DNA of 64,000 nt from positions 623,501 to 687,500 of the forward strand of contig NZ_CP132311.1 of assembly GCF_030733845.1 (NCBI RefSeq). The letters are read 5' to 3'. How positions within the stretch are numbered: position 1 is the stretch's first letter; the number at the start of each line of letters is the position of its first letter. A program made the translations under genes and the position numbers. Positions 7,378-16,844 of this stretch are shown in pieces. The notes beneath the pieces are model-generated. The model searched no databases. It saw only the letters and a program-made list of their open reading frames with translations, and was not told the DNA's origin. The stretch comes from Shinella zoogloeoides. Its GTDB lineage: Bacteria; Pseudomonadota; Alphaproteobacteria; Rhizobiales; Rhizobiaceae.

Positions 7378-8892
7378 ATGAGCGAAAAGCAGAAAAAACC
7401 GCAGAAGCTGAGAGCCCGCCTGCCGCGCGGCTTCGTCGATCGCGATGCCGCGGACATCCGCGCCGTCAATGAGATGACCGCGAAGATCCGCGAGGTCTAC
7501 GAGCATTACGGCTTCGATCCGGTCGAAACCCCGCTCTTCGAATATACCGACGCGCTCGGCAAGTTCCTGCCCGACAGCGACCGCCCCAACGAGGGCGTCT
7601 TCTCGCTGCAGGACGACGACGAGCAATGGATGTCGCTGCGCTACGACCTGACGGCGCCGCTCGCCCGCCATGTCGCGGAAAACTTCAACGAGATCCAGCT
7701 TCCCTACCGCACCTATCGCGCCGGCTACGTCTTCCGCAACGAGAAGCCGGGCCCGGGCCGCTTCCGCCAGTTCATGCAGTTCGATGCCGATACGGTCGGC
7801 GCGGCGGGCGTGCAGGCGGATGCCGAGATGTGCATGATGATGGCCGACACGATGGAAGCCCTAGGCATCCAGCGCGGCGACTACGTCATCCGCGTCAACA
7901 ACCGCAAGGTCCTCGACGGCGTGATGGAGGCGATCGGCCTTGGCGGCGAGGAGAAGGCGGGCGCCCGCCTTACGGTGCTGCGCGCCATCGACAAGCTCGA
8001 CAAGTTCGGCCCCGAGGGCGTGACGCTCCTGCTCGGCCCCGGCCGCAAGGACGAATCCGGCGACTTCACCAAGGGCGCCGGTCTTGCCGCCGACCAGATC
8101 GAGAAAATCCTCTTCTTCGTCGGCATCAAGGACTATGCGGCAAGCGCCGCCGACCTTGCCAAGCTGGTCGAGGGCAGTGCCCGCGGCGGCGAGGGCGTCG
8201 AGGAGCTGAACCAGATCGGCCACCTGATCGCCTCGGCCGGCTACGGCCCGGATCGTATCAAGATCGACCCGTCGGTCGTGCGTGGCCTTGAATATTACAC
8301 CGGGCCCGTCTTCGAGGCCGAATTGCAGTTCGCCGTCACCAACGAGAAGGGCGAGAAGGTCGTCTTCGGCTCGGTCGGCGGCGGCGGGCGTTATGACGGC
8401 CTCGTCTCGCGCTTCATGGGCCAGCCGGTGCCGGCGACGGGCTTTTCCATCGGCGTCTCGCGCCTGATGACGGCGCTGAAGAACCTCGGCAAGCTCGGGC
8501 AGGACGAGGTTCTGGCGCCGGTGCTCGTCACCGTCATGGACGGCGATGTCGAGAGCATGGGCCGCTACCAGCGCTTCACGCAGGCGCTGCGCGCCGCCGG
8601 CATCCGCGCCGAGATGTACCAGGGCAACTGGAAGAAGTTCGGCAACCAGCTGAAATATGCCGACCGCCGCAACGCGCCCGTCGCCATCATCCAGGGCGGC
8701 GACGAGCGCGCCGAAGGCCTCGTGCAGATCAAGGACCTGATCGAGGGCAAGCGCCTTTCCGGTGAGATCGAGGACAACACCACCTGGCGCGAGGCGCGCG
8801 TGGCGCAGGTCTCCGTGCCGGAGGCCGACCTCGTCGCCAAGGTCCGCGAGATTCTCGACGCGCAGGCCGAAGACCGGGCGCGGCAGGGGTGA
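7378..8892 (+). CDS. hisS: Histidine--tRNA ligase
   Basis: Charges tRNA-His with histidine in the cytoplasm. The 504-residue class II enzyme shows motif 2 around [20 protein letters not shown], the histidine A motif [11 protein letters not shown], and motif 3-type GGGGRYDGL with GFSIGVSRL. The C-terminal anticodon-binding domain (about residues 380-480) includes the [20 protein letters not shown] segment. The ATG at 7378 gives the usual length for rhizobial HisS. It heads a hisS-hisZ-hisG cluster; a 155-bp RIME-like repeat separates it from hisZ, its evolutionary relative. Confidence 0.97.
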   Translation: MSEKQKKPQKLRARLPRGFVDRDAADIRAVNEMTAKIREVYEHYGFDPVETPLFEYTDALGKFLPDSDRPNEGVFSLQDDDEQWMSLRYDLTAPLARHVAENFNEIQLPYRTYRAGYVFRNEKPGPGRFRQFMQFDADTVGAAGVQADAEMCMMMADTMEALGIQRGDYVIRVNNRKVLDGVMEAIGLGGEEKAGARLTVLRAIDKLDKFGPEGVTLLLGPGRKDESGDFTKGAGLAADQIEKILFFVGIKDYAASAADLAKLVEGSARGGEGVEELNQIGHLIASAGYGPDRIKIDPSVVRGLEYYTGPVFEAELQFAVTNEKGEKVVFGSVGGGGRYDGLVSRFMGQPVPATGFSIGVSRLMTALKNLGKLGQDEVLAPVLVTVMDGDVESMGRYQRFTQALRAAGIRAEMYQGNWKKFGNQLKYADRRNAPVAIIQGGDERAEGLVQIKDLIEGKRLSGEIEDNTTWREARVAQVSVPEADLVAKVREILDAQAEDRARQG

Positions 8893-8907
8893 TGGGCGTG
8901 TCGGTTC

Positions 8908-9062
8908 ACCCCCCTCTGGCCTGCCGGCCATCTCCCCCTCAAGGGGGGAGATCGGCAAGATGCTCTGGCATCGTACTTTTTGCATCGTTCCGGAGGAGCG
9001 AAACGCTGCCTCATGCGATCTCCCCCCTTGAGGGGGAGATGGCCGGCAGGCCAGAGGGGGGT
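8908..9062. repeat. RIME-like double-palindrome repeat, copy 2
   Basis: Same 155-bp design as the copy at 657-811, with identical outer arm sequence (GGCC-TGCC-GGCC hairpins) and a different core of about 60 bp. It begins 16 bp after the hisS stop and ends 8 bp before the hisZ start. Its terminal AGAGGGGGG is the only purine-rich ribosome-binding candidate for hisZ. Confidence 0.85.
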
Positions 9063-9070
9063 ATCACGCC

Positions 9071-10204
9071 ATGCCCCTGATCAATCTTCCCGCCTTCGCG
9101 CCCGATCTCGTCGCCGACCTTGAAAGGCTCGGCACGGAGCGCGTCGATACGCCGGTCATCCAGCCGGCCGATCCCTTCCTCGACATGGCGGGCGAGGACC
9201 TGCGCCGACGCATCTTCATGACGGAGAGCGAGACCGGCAAGAGCCTGTGCCTGCGCCCCGAATTCACCATTCCCGTCTGCCTGCGCCACATCGAGACGGC
9301 GACCGGCACGCCGAAGCGCTATGCCTATCTCGGCGAGGTGTTCCGCCAGCGCCGCGAGGGCTCGAACGAGTTCTACCAGGCCGGCATCGAGGACCTCGGC
9401 GAGCCGGATGTCGCCCGCGCCGATGCGCGCGCCGTCTGTGATGCCCTCGACGTGCTGGCCCGGCGCCTGCCCGGCACGACGCTCTCGACCGTTCTCGGCG
9501 ACCAGGCGATCTTCGAGGCGGTGGTCGCGGCCTGCGGCCTGCCGGCCGGCTGGCAGAAGCGGCTGGTCCACGCCTTCGGCAATCAGGCGCAGCTGCAGAA
9601 GCTGATGGCCGACCTTTCCGATCCCACGCCATCGGGCGTCTTCGGCCCGGAGGTCGATCGCCTCGCCATTCTCGGCAAGCTCGACGACGAGGCGACGCTG
9701 ATCGCCCATATCGACGAGACCATGGAAGCGACCGGCTATTCCACCAATGCCAGCCGCAGCCCGGCCGACATCGCAAGGCGCCTGCGCGAGAAGATGGAGC
9801 TCGCCAACACGCGGCTCGACAGCCGCACGCTCGCGCTGCTGAGGGAATTCCTGGCGCTGGAAGTGGACCTTGCCGAAGCGCCGCAGGCGCTTGCCGCCTT
9901 TGCCGGAAAGGCGGGTCTTGTGCTCGGCGAGGCGCTTGTCCGCTTTGAAAGCCGCGTTATGGCCCTGCGCGAGGCCGGCGTCGATCCCGCCGGCATCACC
10001 TATCGCGCCGCCTTCGGCCGCCCGCTCGATTATTATACCGGCCTCGTCTTCGAGGTCGGCCCGGCCGGCGACGCGCTGGTGCTCGCCGGCGGCGGCCGGT
10101 TCGACCGGCTGCTGACGCTGCTCGGCGCGAAGGAGCGCATCCCGGCCGTCGGCTTCTCGCTCTGGCTCGACCGTATCGCGAGCGTGAAGGGAGGCGCCGC
10201 ATGA
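9071..10204 (+). CDS. hisZ: ATP phosphoribosyltransferase regulatory subunit
   Basis: A 377-residue HisRS-like paralog without the anticodon-binding domain. It assembles with short-form HisG to make an active, histidine-regulated first enzyme of histidine synthesis. Class II core segments are visible: [43 protein letters not shown] and GGGRFDRLL. It lies directly upstream of hisG with an ATGA overlap, so the two are translationally coupled, as expected for partners. The ribosome site appears to be the purine-rich end of the preceding RIME-like repeat. Confidence 0.95.
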   Translation: MPLINLPAFAPDLVADLERLGTERVDTPVIQPADPFLDMAGEDLRRRIFMTESETGKSLCLRPEFTIPVCLRHIETATGTPKRYAYLGEVFRQRREGSNEFYQAGIEDLGEPDVARADARAVCDALDVLARRLPGTTLSTVLGDQAIFEAVVAACGLPAGWQKRLVHAFGNQAQLQKLMADLSDPTPSGVFGPEVDRLAILGKLDDEATLIAHIDETMEATGYSTNASRSPADIARRLREKMELANTRLDSRTLALLREFLALEVDLAEAPQALAAFAGKAGLVLGEALVRFESRVMALREAGVDPAGITYRAAFGRPLDYYTGLVFEVGPAGDALVLAGGGRFDRLLTLLGAKERIPAVGFSLWLDRIASVKGGAA

Positions 10205-10896
10205 CCATCACCATCGGCCTGCCCTCCAAGGGCCGCATGAAGGAGGACAGCTCCGCCGTGCTCGCCCGCGCCGGCTTCACCGTCACCGCCGTGGGCAACG
10301 ACCGCTCGTATCGCGGCCGCGTCGAGGGCCGCGACGATATCGAGATCGCCTTCCTCTCCGCCTCCGAAATCTCCCGCGAGATCGCGGCCGGCACCGTCGA
10401 TTTCGGCGTGACCGGCGAGGACCTCGTGCGCGAGGGGCTGGCGGAGGCCGATGCCCGCGTCGAATTCTGCGCCCGCCTCGGCTTCGGCCATGCGGATGTC
10501 GTCGTCGCCGTGCCGGAAATCTGGCTCGACGTCGACACGATGGCCGATCTCGGCGACGTCGCCGCCGATTTCCGCGCCCGTCACGGCCGCCGGCTCACCA
10601 TCGCCACCAAATACTGGCGGCTGACCCAGCAGTTCTTCTCCGGCAATCACGGCATCCAGCTCTACCGCATCGTCGAAAGCCTCGGCGCCACGGAAGGCGC
10701 GCCGGCCTCCGGCTCGGCCGACATCATCGTCGACATCACCTCGACCGGCTCGACGCTCGTCGCCAATCACCTGAAGATTCTGACCGACGGCGTGATCCTG
10801 AAGTCGGAAGCCTGCCTCGTGCGCGCCCGCAAGCCGGAACACGAGGGCAACCCGGTGGTGGCGGAGGTGATCGCGGCGGTGCGCGGGGCACTTTGA
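10201..10896 (+). CDS. hisG: ATP phosphoribosyltransferase, short form
   Basis: Catalyses the first step of histidine synthesis, joining ATP and PRPP. The protein has 231 residues, the length of the short HisG_S form, which lacks the C-terminal regulatory domain and depends on HisZ. It begins [16 protein letters not shown], typical of the family. The PRPP-binding loop is in the [15 protein letters not shown] segment. The ATGA overlap with hisZ implies coupled translation and balanced amounts. The other his genes are not in this window. Confidence 0.96.
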   Translation: MTITIGLPSKGRMKEDSSAVLARAGFTVTAVGNDRSYRGRVEGRDDIEIAFLSASEISREIAAGTVDFGVTGEDLVREGLAEADARVEFCARLGFGHADVVVAVPEIWLDVDTMADLGDVAADFRARHGRRLTIATKYWRLTQQFFSGNHGIQLYRIVESLGATEGAPASGSADIIVDITSTGSTLVANHLKILTDGVILKSEACLVRARKPEHEGNPVVAEVIAAVRGAL

Positions 10897-10928
10897 ATGA
10901 TGGAGTGATCGCCGTCTTGGCGTGCCGC

Positions 10929-11083
10929 ACCCCCCTCTGCCCTGCCGGGCATCTCCCCCTCAAGGGGGGAGATTGGATGGGGCACTGTCTTGCCCCGCTT
11001 TGACCTCGCCATGTGAATGACGTCGTCGCCTTTTGCCGATCTCCCCCCTTGAGGGGGAGATGCCCGGCAGGGCAGAGGGGGGC
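10929..11083. repeat. RIME-like double-palindrome repeat, copy 3 (variant hairpin)
   Basis: Again 155 bp with complementary arms. The small hairpin in each arm is GCCC-TGCC-GGGC instead of GGCC-TGCC-GGCC: both bases of the affected pair changed, in both arms, so pairing is kept. It lies between hisG and the GST gene, 32 bp after the hisG stop. Confidence 0.85.
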
Positions 11084-11178
11084 TTGGGATGCCATCCCCG
11101 ACCGGAAATTTCCGCTCTCACCCTGACATCGCCCGGCGACCTGTCCTATCTATGAACTCCCACCCGCAAGGAGCCCTC

Positions 11179-11886
11179 ATGTCAGACCTGTCGTCCTTCC
11201 CCATCACCAAGAAGTGGCCCGCAAAGAACCCCGGCATCATCCAGCTCTATTCGCTGCCGACGCCGAACGGCGTGAAGGTGTCGATCGCGCTGGAGGAGCT
11301 CGGCCTTGCCTATGAGCCGCATCGCATCGAATTCGGCCCCGACGGCGTGAAGTCCGCCGACTTCATCTCGCTCAATCCCAATGGGCGCATTCCCGCGATC
11401 GTCGATCCGGATGGCCCCGGCGGCAAGCCGATCGGCCTCTTCGAGTCCGGCGCGATCCTCGTCTATCTCGCGGAAAAGACCGGCAAGCTGATCCCGGCCG
11501 ATCCTGCCGGGCGTTATGAAACCCTATGCTGGGTGATGTTCCAGATGGGTGGCATCGGGCCGATGTTCGGCCAGTTCGGCCACTTCCACAAGTTCGCCGC
11601 CGACAAGGTCGCCAACAATTCCTATCCCGTGGAGCGTTACCGGGACGAGTCCAAGCGCCTGCTCTCCGTTTTGGAAGAGCGCCTGAAGGACCGCCAGTGG
11701 ATCATGGGCGACGAATACACCATCGCCGACATCACGACCTTTCCCTGGGTGCGCGGCGCGGATGTCTTCTATGGCGGCCGCGAGGCACTGGACTATGCGG
11801 GCTTCCCCGCCGTCATGGCCTGGCTGGAGCGCTGCCTTGCCCGCCCGGCCACGCAGAAGGGCCTTGAAATCCCTGCAAACTCCTGA
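11179..11886 (+). CDS. Glutathione S-transferase family protein (YfcG/YghU type)
   Basis: A 235-residue two-domain GST. The N-terminal thioredoxin fold has YSLPTPNGVKVSIALEELGL, then LNPNGRIPAIVD and LFESGAILVYLAEKTGKL, which closely follows the E. coli YfcG/YghU pattern. The all-helical C-terminal domain includes MGGIGPMFGQFGHF and GDEYTIADITTFPWV. Members of this subgroup act as glutathione-dependent disulfide reductases more than as classical transferases. The ATG at 11179 has AAGGAG at good spacing and defines the start over longer in-frame options. It lies after hisG and a RIME-like repeat and is probably its own unit. Confidence 0.92.
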   Translation: MSDLSSFPITKKWPAKNPGIIQLYSLPTPNGVKVSIALEELGLAYEPHRIEFGPDGVKSADFISLNPNGRIPAIVDPDGPGGKPIGLFESGAILVYLAEKTGKLIPADPAGRYETLCWVMFQMGGIGPMFGQFGHFHKFAADKVANNSYPVERYRDESKRLLSVLEERLKDRQWIMGDEYTIADITTFPWVRGADVFYGGREALDYAGFPAVMAWLERCLARPATQKGLEIPANS

Positions 11887-11900
11887 CGCAAACGAAAAAT

Positions 11901-11936
11901 CCGGCGGCGCGGCGGCGCGTTGACGCCGCCCGCCGG
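11901..11936 (-). terminator. GC-rich hairpin with minus-strand T-run
   Basis: GGCGGCG / CGCCGCC stem extended by CCGGCG / CGCCGG. On the minus strand it is followed by ATTTTTCG, but both flanking genes are on the plus strand. It could stop antisense transcription or simply protect the GST mRNA end. Confidence 0.4.
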
Positions 11937-11980
11937 GCCGCGCTACCTCTAGGACAAGACAAAGACAGGGACGGGACATC

Positions 11981-13198
11981 GTGACGGGAAGACTGGTTGT
12001 TGTGGGCGGCGGTCAGGCGGCATTTGCCCTCGTTGCCAAATTGCGCGCGCTGAAGGACGAGCGGCCGATCACCATTCTCGCCGCCGAGGCGAGCCACCCC
12101 TACCAGCGCCCGCCGCTGTCCAAGAAATACCTGCTCGGCGAGGCCGACCTCGAACGCCTCAAGTTCCGCCCGGAAAGCTGGTATCCGGACAACAATGTCG
12201 AGATCCGCCTGTCGAGCGAGGTGACATCCATCGACCGCGCGGCCAAGACCGTCACGCTCGATGACGGTTCGACGCTGCATTACGGCGTGCTGGCGCTTGC
12301 CACCGGCGCGACGCCGCGCCGCCTGCCGGCCGAGATCGGCGGCGACCTCGACGGCGTCTTCACCGTGCGCGATTATCGCGACGCCGACCGCCTCGGCCTC
12401 GAAATGCAGGAAGGCCGGCGGGCGCTCGTCGTCGGCGGCGGCTATATCGGCCTCGAAGCGGCCGCCGTCGCGCGGGGCAGGGGGCTGCATGTGACCGTCA
12501 TCGAGATGGCCGACCGCATCCTCGCCCGCGTCGCCTCGCCGGCGACGGCGACCATCCTCAAGGCGATCCACAATGCCCGCGGCGTCGACGTGCGCGAGAA
12601 GACCGGCCTCGTGCGCCTCGTCGGCGAGAACGGCCGCGTGACCGGGGCGGAACTCACCGACGGTTTCGTGCTGCCCGTCGACGTGGTGATCGCCGGCATC
12701 GGCGTGACCGCCAACGACCGGCTCGCCCGCGAGGCCGGCCTCGAAGTGGCGAACGGCATCGTCGTCGATGCCCATGCCCGCACCTCCGATCCCGCGATCT
12801 TCGCCATGGGCGACTGCGCGGTCCTTCCTTTCGAGGGAAACAGGGTGCGGCTCGAATCCGTGCAGAACGCCGTCGACCAGGCCGAGGCCGCGGCGGCCGT
12901 CATCGCCGGCGGCGAAGCGCCCTATGAGCCGAAGCCGTGGTTCTGGTCCGACCAGTACGACGTGAAGTTGCAGATCGCCGGCTTCTGCATGGGCTTCGAC
13001 GATACGTTCGTGCGCCCCGGCCAGCGCGAGGGCGCCGTCTCCGTCTGGTATTTCCGGCAGGGCCGGTTGATCGCGGTCGATGCGATCAACGACGCCAAGG
13101 CCTATGTGGTCGGCAAGAAGCTGATCGAGATGGGTCGCACGCCGGACCGCGCGGCTCTGGAAGACCCGGCGGCGGACCTCAAGGCGCTGACGCTCTGA
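11981..13198 (+). CDS. NAD(P)H-dependent ferredoxin reductase-type flavoprotein
   Basis: A 405-residue FAD/NAD-binding oxidoreductase of the rhodocoxin/putidaredoxin-reductase family. It has the FAD dinucleotide fold at the start (VVVGGGQAAFALVAKL), the SxPYQRPPLSKKYL segment, the second Rossmann motif VVGGGYIGLEAAA, and the FAD-closing FAMGDCA. The C-terminal reductase domain contains WFWSDQYDVKLQIAG, diagnostic of this family. It would pass electrons from NADH to a 2Fe-2S ferredoxin serving a P450 or dioxygenase; no such partner is adjacent. The start is GTG. Confidence 0.93.
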   Translation: MTGRLVVVGGGQAAFALVAKLRALKDERPITILAAEASHPYQRPPLSKKYLLGEADLERLKFRPESWYPDNNVEIRLSSEVTSIDRAAKTVTLDDGSTLHYGVLALATGATPRRLPAEIGGDLDGVFTVRDYRDADRLGLEMQEGRRALVVGGGYIGLEAAAVARGRGLHVTVIEMADRILARVASPATATILKAIHNARGVDVREKTGLVRLVGENGRVTGAELTDGFVLPVDVVIAGIGVTANDRLAREAGLEVANGIVVDAHARTSDPAIFAMGDCAVLPFEGNRVRLESVQNAVDQAEAAAAVIAGGEAPYEPKPWFWSDQYDVKLQIAGFCMGFDDTFVRPGQREGAVSVWYFRQGRLIAVDAINDAKAYVVGKKLIEMGRTPDRAALEDPAADLKALTL

Positions 13199-13385
13199 GA
13201 GCGCGGAAATCCTGAAAGTTGAGTTCCGGTTTGGGCGCTGAATGGACCGGTTGTGATGGTTGCCTCTTTGTTAAGTATGACTAACGAAGACCTAGCCAGA
13301 TTTAGCCGCGCTTTTTCCAATTCACTGATTTTTTAGGGTTATCCGGCTCATTGAGGTCAACTTGCCTCCCACCCGGTGTCCCTCA

Positions 13386-16187
13386 ATGGTTCGCATCCTC
13401 ACCTGCATCGTCGTCGAGCATGATCTTCGCCTTGTCCTGCTTGCGGCGCTCATCTGCTTCCTGTCCTGCTATGTGGCGGTGACGCTGGCGCAAAGGGCGT
13501 GTGCGGCAGGGGGGACGGCGCGCAATCTCTGGCTGGGCGCGGCCGGCACGTCGAGCGGCTTCGGAATCTGGGCGACGCATTTCATCGCCATGCTCGCCTA
13601 CGATCCCGGCATGGTCATGGGCTACGACATGAAACTGACGCTCGTCTCGCTCGGCGTCGCCATCGTGGTGACGACGATCGGCCTTGCGCTCGCCACCTAT
13701 GTCGCGGGCCGCAGCGCCGTCGTGGCGGGCGGCCTCATCATCGGCGCCGGCATCACCTCCATGCACTATATCGGCATGTCCGCCGTGGAACTGCCGGGCA
13801 CGATCCACTGGGACGCCGCCTATGTCGCGGCGTCCGTCGCCTGCGCGGGCCTTTTCGGTGCGCTGGCGCTCCTCGCCTGCATGCGTCCGCAGCCCCGGAT
13901 GCGCGACCGGGCGCTGGCCACGGTGCTGATGGCGCTCGGCGTGGTCTCCCTGCATTTCACCGCGATGGCCGCCGTGACGATCGAACCGGGCCTTATGCCG
14001 GTGAGCGATGATACGCTGATTTCGACGGGCCTGATGGTGCCGCTGATCGCGGTCGTCGCCTTCTCGCTGCTGTTCACCGGCCTGACGGCGGCGGTTTTCG
14101 CGCGCCAGGCCGAGTTTGCCGCGAGCGAGAGCACCCGCCAGTTCGCCATGCTCGTGCAGGGCGTCAAGGACTACGCGATCTACATGCTCGATCTGGACGG
14201 CCGCGTCGCCAACTGGAACGAGGGCGCCGAGCGCCATAAGGGCTACAAGGCGCACGAGATCGTCGGCCGGCATTTCTCGCAATTCTACAGCGAGGAGGAC
14301 CGCACGGCAGGCCTGCCCGACCGGGCTTTGAAGATCGCCCGCGAGGAAGGCAAGTACGAGAACGAGGGCTGGCGCTACCGCAAGGACGGCTCGCGCTTCT
14401 GGGCAAACGTGGTGCTCGATCCGATCCACGACGCCGGCGGCATGCTGGTAGGCTATGCGAAGATCACCAAGGATGTAACCGAGGAAAAGGTCAATGCCGA
14501 CCGGCTGGCCGAAGTGACGAAGAACCTCGATCTCGCCCTTGAGAACATGTCGCAGGGCCTCTGCCTGTTCGACAAGGACGAACGCCTGTTGATCGCCAAC
14601 AAGCGCTACAGCGAGATCTTCGGTTTTCCGGAAGGCCGTATCCGGCCCGGCATGAGCCTGCGCGAGATCGTCGAACAGGGCGTTGCCGACATCTATGCCG
14701 CCGATGCCGATATCTGGCAGACGAAGGCGCGCGACGTCTATGCGCGCCGCCGCGCCGCAATCCAGGCGAACGACGGCGGAGCGATCGTCGAGCGGCTGCC
14801 GAGCGGGGTTTCGGTACAGCTGCGCTACCGCACGCTGCCGGACGGCGCCTGGGTCGCGACCTATGAGGACGTGTCGGAGCGTCTGCGTTCGGAGGAGCAG
14901 ATCTCCTTCCTCGCCCGCCACGACAGCCTGACGGGCCTGCCAAACCGGGCGAGCTTCAACCACCGGCTCGAAACCGATCTCGACGCCGCGTTGCGCTCGG
15001 GCGGCAAGGTCGCGGCGATCGGCATCGACCTCGACAAGTTCAAGGAAATCAACGACACGCGCGGCCATGCGGCCGGCGACGAGGTGCTCGTCACGCTTTC
15101 CAGGCGCATGCAGGCCTGCCTTCAGGCGGACGAGACGATCGCCCGTTTCGGCGGCGACGAATTCGCGGCGGCAAAACGCTTCGAGGACATGTCCGATCTC
15201 ACCGACTTCATCCAGCGCCTCGAAACCTGCCTCAACGAGGAAATCCGCATCGACGGCTACGATATAAAGCCGGGTGCGAGCCTCGGCGTGGCCATCTATC
15301 CGCAGGATGCCGACAATATCGAAGCCCTGCTCAACAATGCCGACCTTGCCATGTATCGCGCCAAGGATGCGCTGACGCAGACCGTCTGCTTCTACGAGGT
15401 TTCCATGGACGAAGCCGCCCGCAGCCGCCGCCTCATCGCGAACGACCTGTGGCAGGCCGTGGAGCGCAACGAACTGCAATTGCACTATCAGGTCCAGAAG
15501 GCCGTCCACACCGGCGAGACCGTCGGCTATGAAGTGCTGCTGCGCTGGCATCATGCGGTACGCGGCACCATTCCGCCGGGCGAGTTCATCCCGATCGCGG
15601 AAGAGTGCGGCGCCATCCTGCCGATCGGCGAGTGGGTGCTGCGCGAGGCCTGCCGCGAGGCGGCGACCTGGGACAACGACCACAAGATCGCCGTCAACCT
15701 GTCGCCGGTCCAGCTCGGCAATGCCGACGTCGCGGACCTCGTGCACCGGGTCCTCCAGGAAACCGGCCTCAGCCCGCACCGCCTCGAGCTGGAAATCACC
15801 GAATCGACGATCATCGGCGACAAGGAGCGCGCGCTGAACACGCTGCGCAGCATCAAGGCCTTCGGCGTCACCATCGCCATCGACGATTTCGGCACCGGCT
15901 ATTCCTCGCTCGAAACCCTGCGCGCCTTCCCCTTCGACAAGATCAAGCTCGACCGCAGCTTCATGAACGAGGTGGAGGCGAGCCCGCAGGCGAAGGCCAT
16001 CGTCCGCGCCATCCTGGCGCTCGGCCAGACGCTGCGCGTGCCGGTGCTGGCCGAAGGCGTGGAAACGCGCAGCCAGCTCGATATCCTTCTCGACGAGGGC
16101 TGCGACGAGGCGCAGGGCTATTTCCTGGGACGGCCGGTTCCCGTCGAGCGCATCCGGGTCGGCGAGGAGAAGAACAAGGCGGCCTGA
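13386..16187 (+). CDS. MHYT-PAS-PAS-GGDEF-EAL membrane protein (c-di-GMP turnover)
   Basis: A 933-residue protein. Residues 1-245 form an MHYT sensor with seven membrane helices and the motifs WATHFIAM, MHYIGM and LHFTAM, thought to bind metal and sense gases. PAS domains follow (about 250-370 and 380-490), then GGDEF (RFGGDEF near residue 588) and EAL. The EAL signature reads EVL (E retained, near 716), and other phosphodiesterase residues are present: NLSPVQL, ITEST, DDFGTGYSS, KLDRSF, AEGVET and QGYFLGRP. Both activities look possible. No RxxD inhibitory site precedes GGDEF. The ATG at 13386 is preferred to the TTG at 13362. Confidence 0.94.
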   Translation: MVRILTCIVVEHDLRLVLLAALICFLSCYVAVTLAQRACAAGGTARNLWLGAAGTSSGFGIWATHFIAMLAYDPGMVMGYDMKLTLVSLGVAIVVTTIGLALATYVAGRSAVVAGGLIIGAGITSMHYIGMSAVELPGTIHWDAAYVAASVACAGLFGALALLACMRPQPRMRDRALATVLMALGVVSLHFTAMAAVTIEPGLMPVSDDTLISTGLMVPLIAVVAFSLLFTGLTAAVFARQAEFAASESTRQFAMLVQGVKDYAIYMLDLDGRVANWNEGAERHKGYKAHEIVGRHFSQFYSEEDRTAGLPDRALKIAREEGKYENEGWRYRKDGSRFWANVVLDPIHDAGGMLVGYAKITKDVTEEKVNADRLAEVTKNLDLALENMSQGLCLFDKDERLLIANKRYSEIFGFPEGRIRPGMSLREIVEQGVADIYAADADIWQTKARDVYARRRAAIQANDGGAIVERLPSGVSVQLRYRTLPDGAWVATYEDVSERLRSEEQISFLARHDSLTGLPNRASFNHRLETDLDAALRSGGKVAAIGIDLDKFKEINDTRGHAAGDEVLVTLSRRMQACLQADETIARFGGDEFAAAKRFEDMSDLTDFIQRLETCLNEEIRIDGYDIKPGASLGVAIYPQDADNIEALLNNADLAMYRAKDALTQTVCFYEVSMDEAARSRRLIANDLWQAVERNELQLHYQVQKAVHTGETVGYEVLLRWHHAVRGTIPPGEFIPIAEECGAILPIGEWVLREACREAATWDNDHKIAVNLSPVQLGNADVADLVHRVLQETGLSPHRLELEITESTIIGDKERALNTLRSIKAFGVTIAIDDFGTGYSSLETLRAFPFDKIKLDRSFMNEVEASPQAKAIVRAILALGQTLRVPVLAEGVETRSQLDILLDEGCDEAQGYFLGRPVPVERIRVGEEKNKAA

Positions 16188-16201
16188 CGTCGTGAAACGA
16201 C

Positions 16202-16229
16202 CTTCTGCCCTGCCGGGCAAAGGGGGGCT
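16202..16229. repeat. Remnant of a RIME-like repeat
   Basis: About 28 bp holding only the outer pieces of the repeat: CTGCCCTGCCGGGCA (the variant hairpin of copy 3) joined directly to AGGGGGGCT. The core and inner arms are missing. It sits between the stop codons of two convergent genes and may help end transcription. Confidence 0.6.
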
Positions 16230-16232
16230 TCT

Positions 16233-16679
16233 CTACTGCCGCTTGAAGCGGCGTCCCGCCAGATCGATCTGGAAGCGCGGGAAGATGAAGACGCCGATGA
16301 TCGTGCCGGCATATTTCTCTTCCAGGCCGGTCGATTCGCCCACGCAGAACACCGGCTGGCGCGGCGCGCCGTCGAGGTGGATGGTCGTCGAGAAGCAGAA
16401 GGACGATGAGGAGGAGGCCGCCTGCTCGAAGAGCTCCAGCACGCGCGCGCGATCGAGCGGCTCATAGCAGCGGATGAGGTTCAGCAGGCCGCAGGTGCGC
16501 TGCGGCAGGCCATGCGCCTGCATCGCCTTGTCCCCGAGCATGAAGAGCCCGTTGGAAAGGTCGCCGGTCCAGCGCTCCGTCACGCAATACTGCGTCAGCA
16601 GCTCGTTGTCGCTCTCGTCGAAGTCCATCGAACCCGGCAGGAAGGGCGAGGAGAGATCGGTCTTGATTATCTTGAACAC
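16233..16679 (-). CDS. PAS-like orphan protein, paralog of 5964-6404
   Basis: A 148-residue soluble protein with no signal peptide. It matches the 5964-6404 protein along its length: E-RW-xx-DLS-x-GL-xx-LG, TCGLLNLIRCYEP-LD, TTI and PVFCVGES. This repeats the order expected of a PAS-like sensory fold, though the assignment is an inference. It is convergent with the MHYT-GGDEF-EAL gene and separated from groEL by a 474-bp gap that holds a promoter-to-terminator unit. The terminator-like hairpin at 16851-16888 lies about 170 bp upstream and could attenuate this gene. Confidence 0.7.
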   Translation of the reverse strand: MFKIIKTDLSSPFLPGSMDFDESDNELLTQYCVTERWTGDLSNGLFMLGDKAMQAHGLPQRTCGLLNLIRCYEPLDRARVLELFEQAASSSSSFCFSTTIHLDGAPRQPVFCVGESTGLEEKYAGTIIGVFIFPRFQIDLAGRRFKRQ

Positions 16680-16844
16680 CTACGACCCCAGGGCAGTTGC
16701 TCGAATTGGATCCGCACGCCCCGCCTTTGGGGGTGCGACACGCTAAAAAGCAGCGCTGGCTGACTCCCCCGAAGCCGGCCGAACCACTTTCTCATGTACT
16801 GAACTGCGTCCGGCTCCTACGGTGTGTATCGGATCGGACGTACG

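Noticed and set aside
13383..16220. A 945-codon open frame on the minus strand opposite the MHYT-GGDEF-EAL gene
   Set aside because: It is an antisense shadow created by high G/C third positions; the translation is low-complexity and has no motifs, while the plus strand has clear domains.
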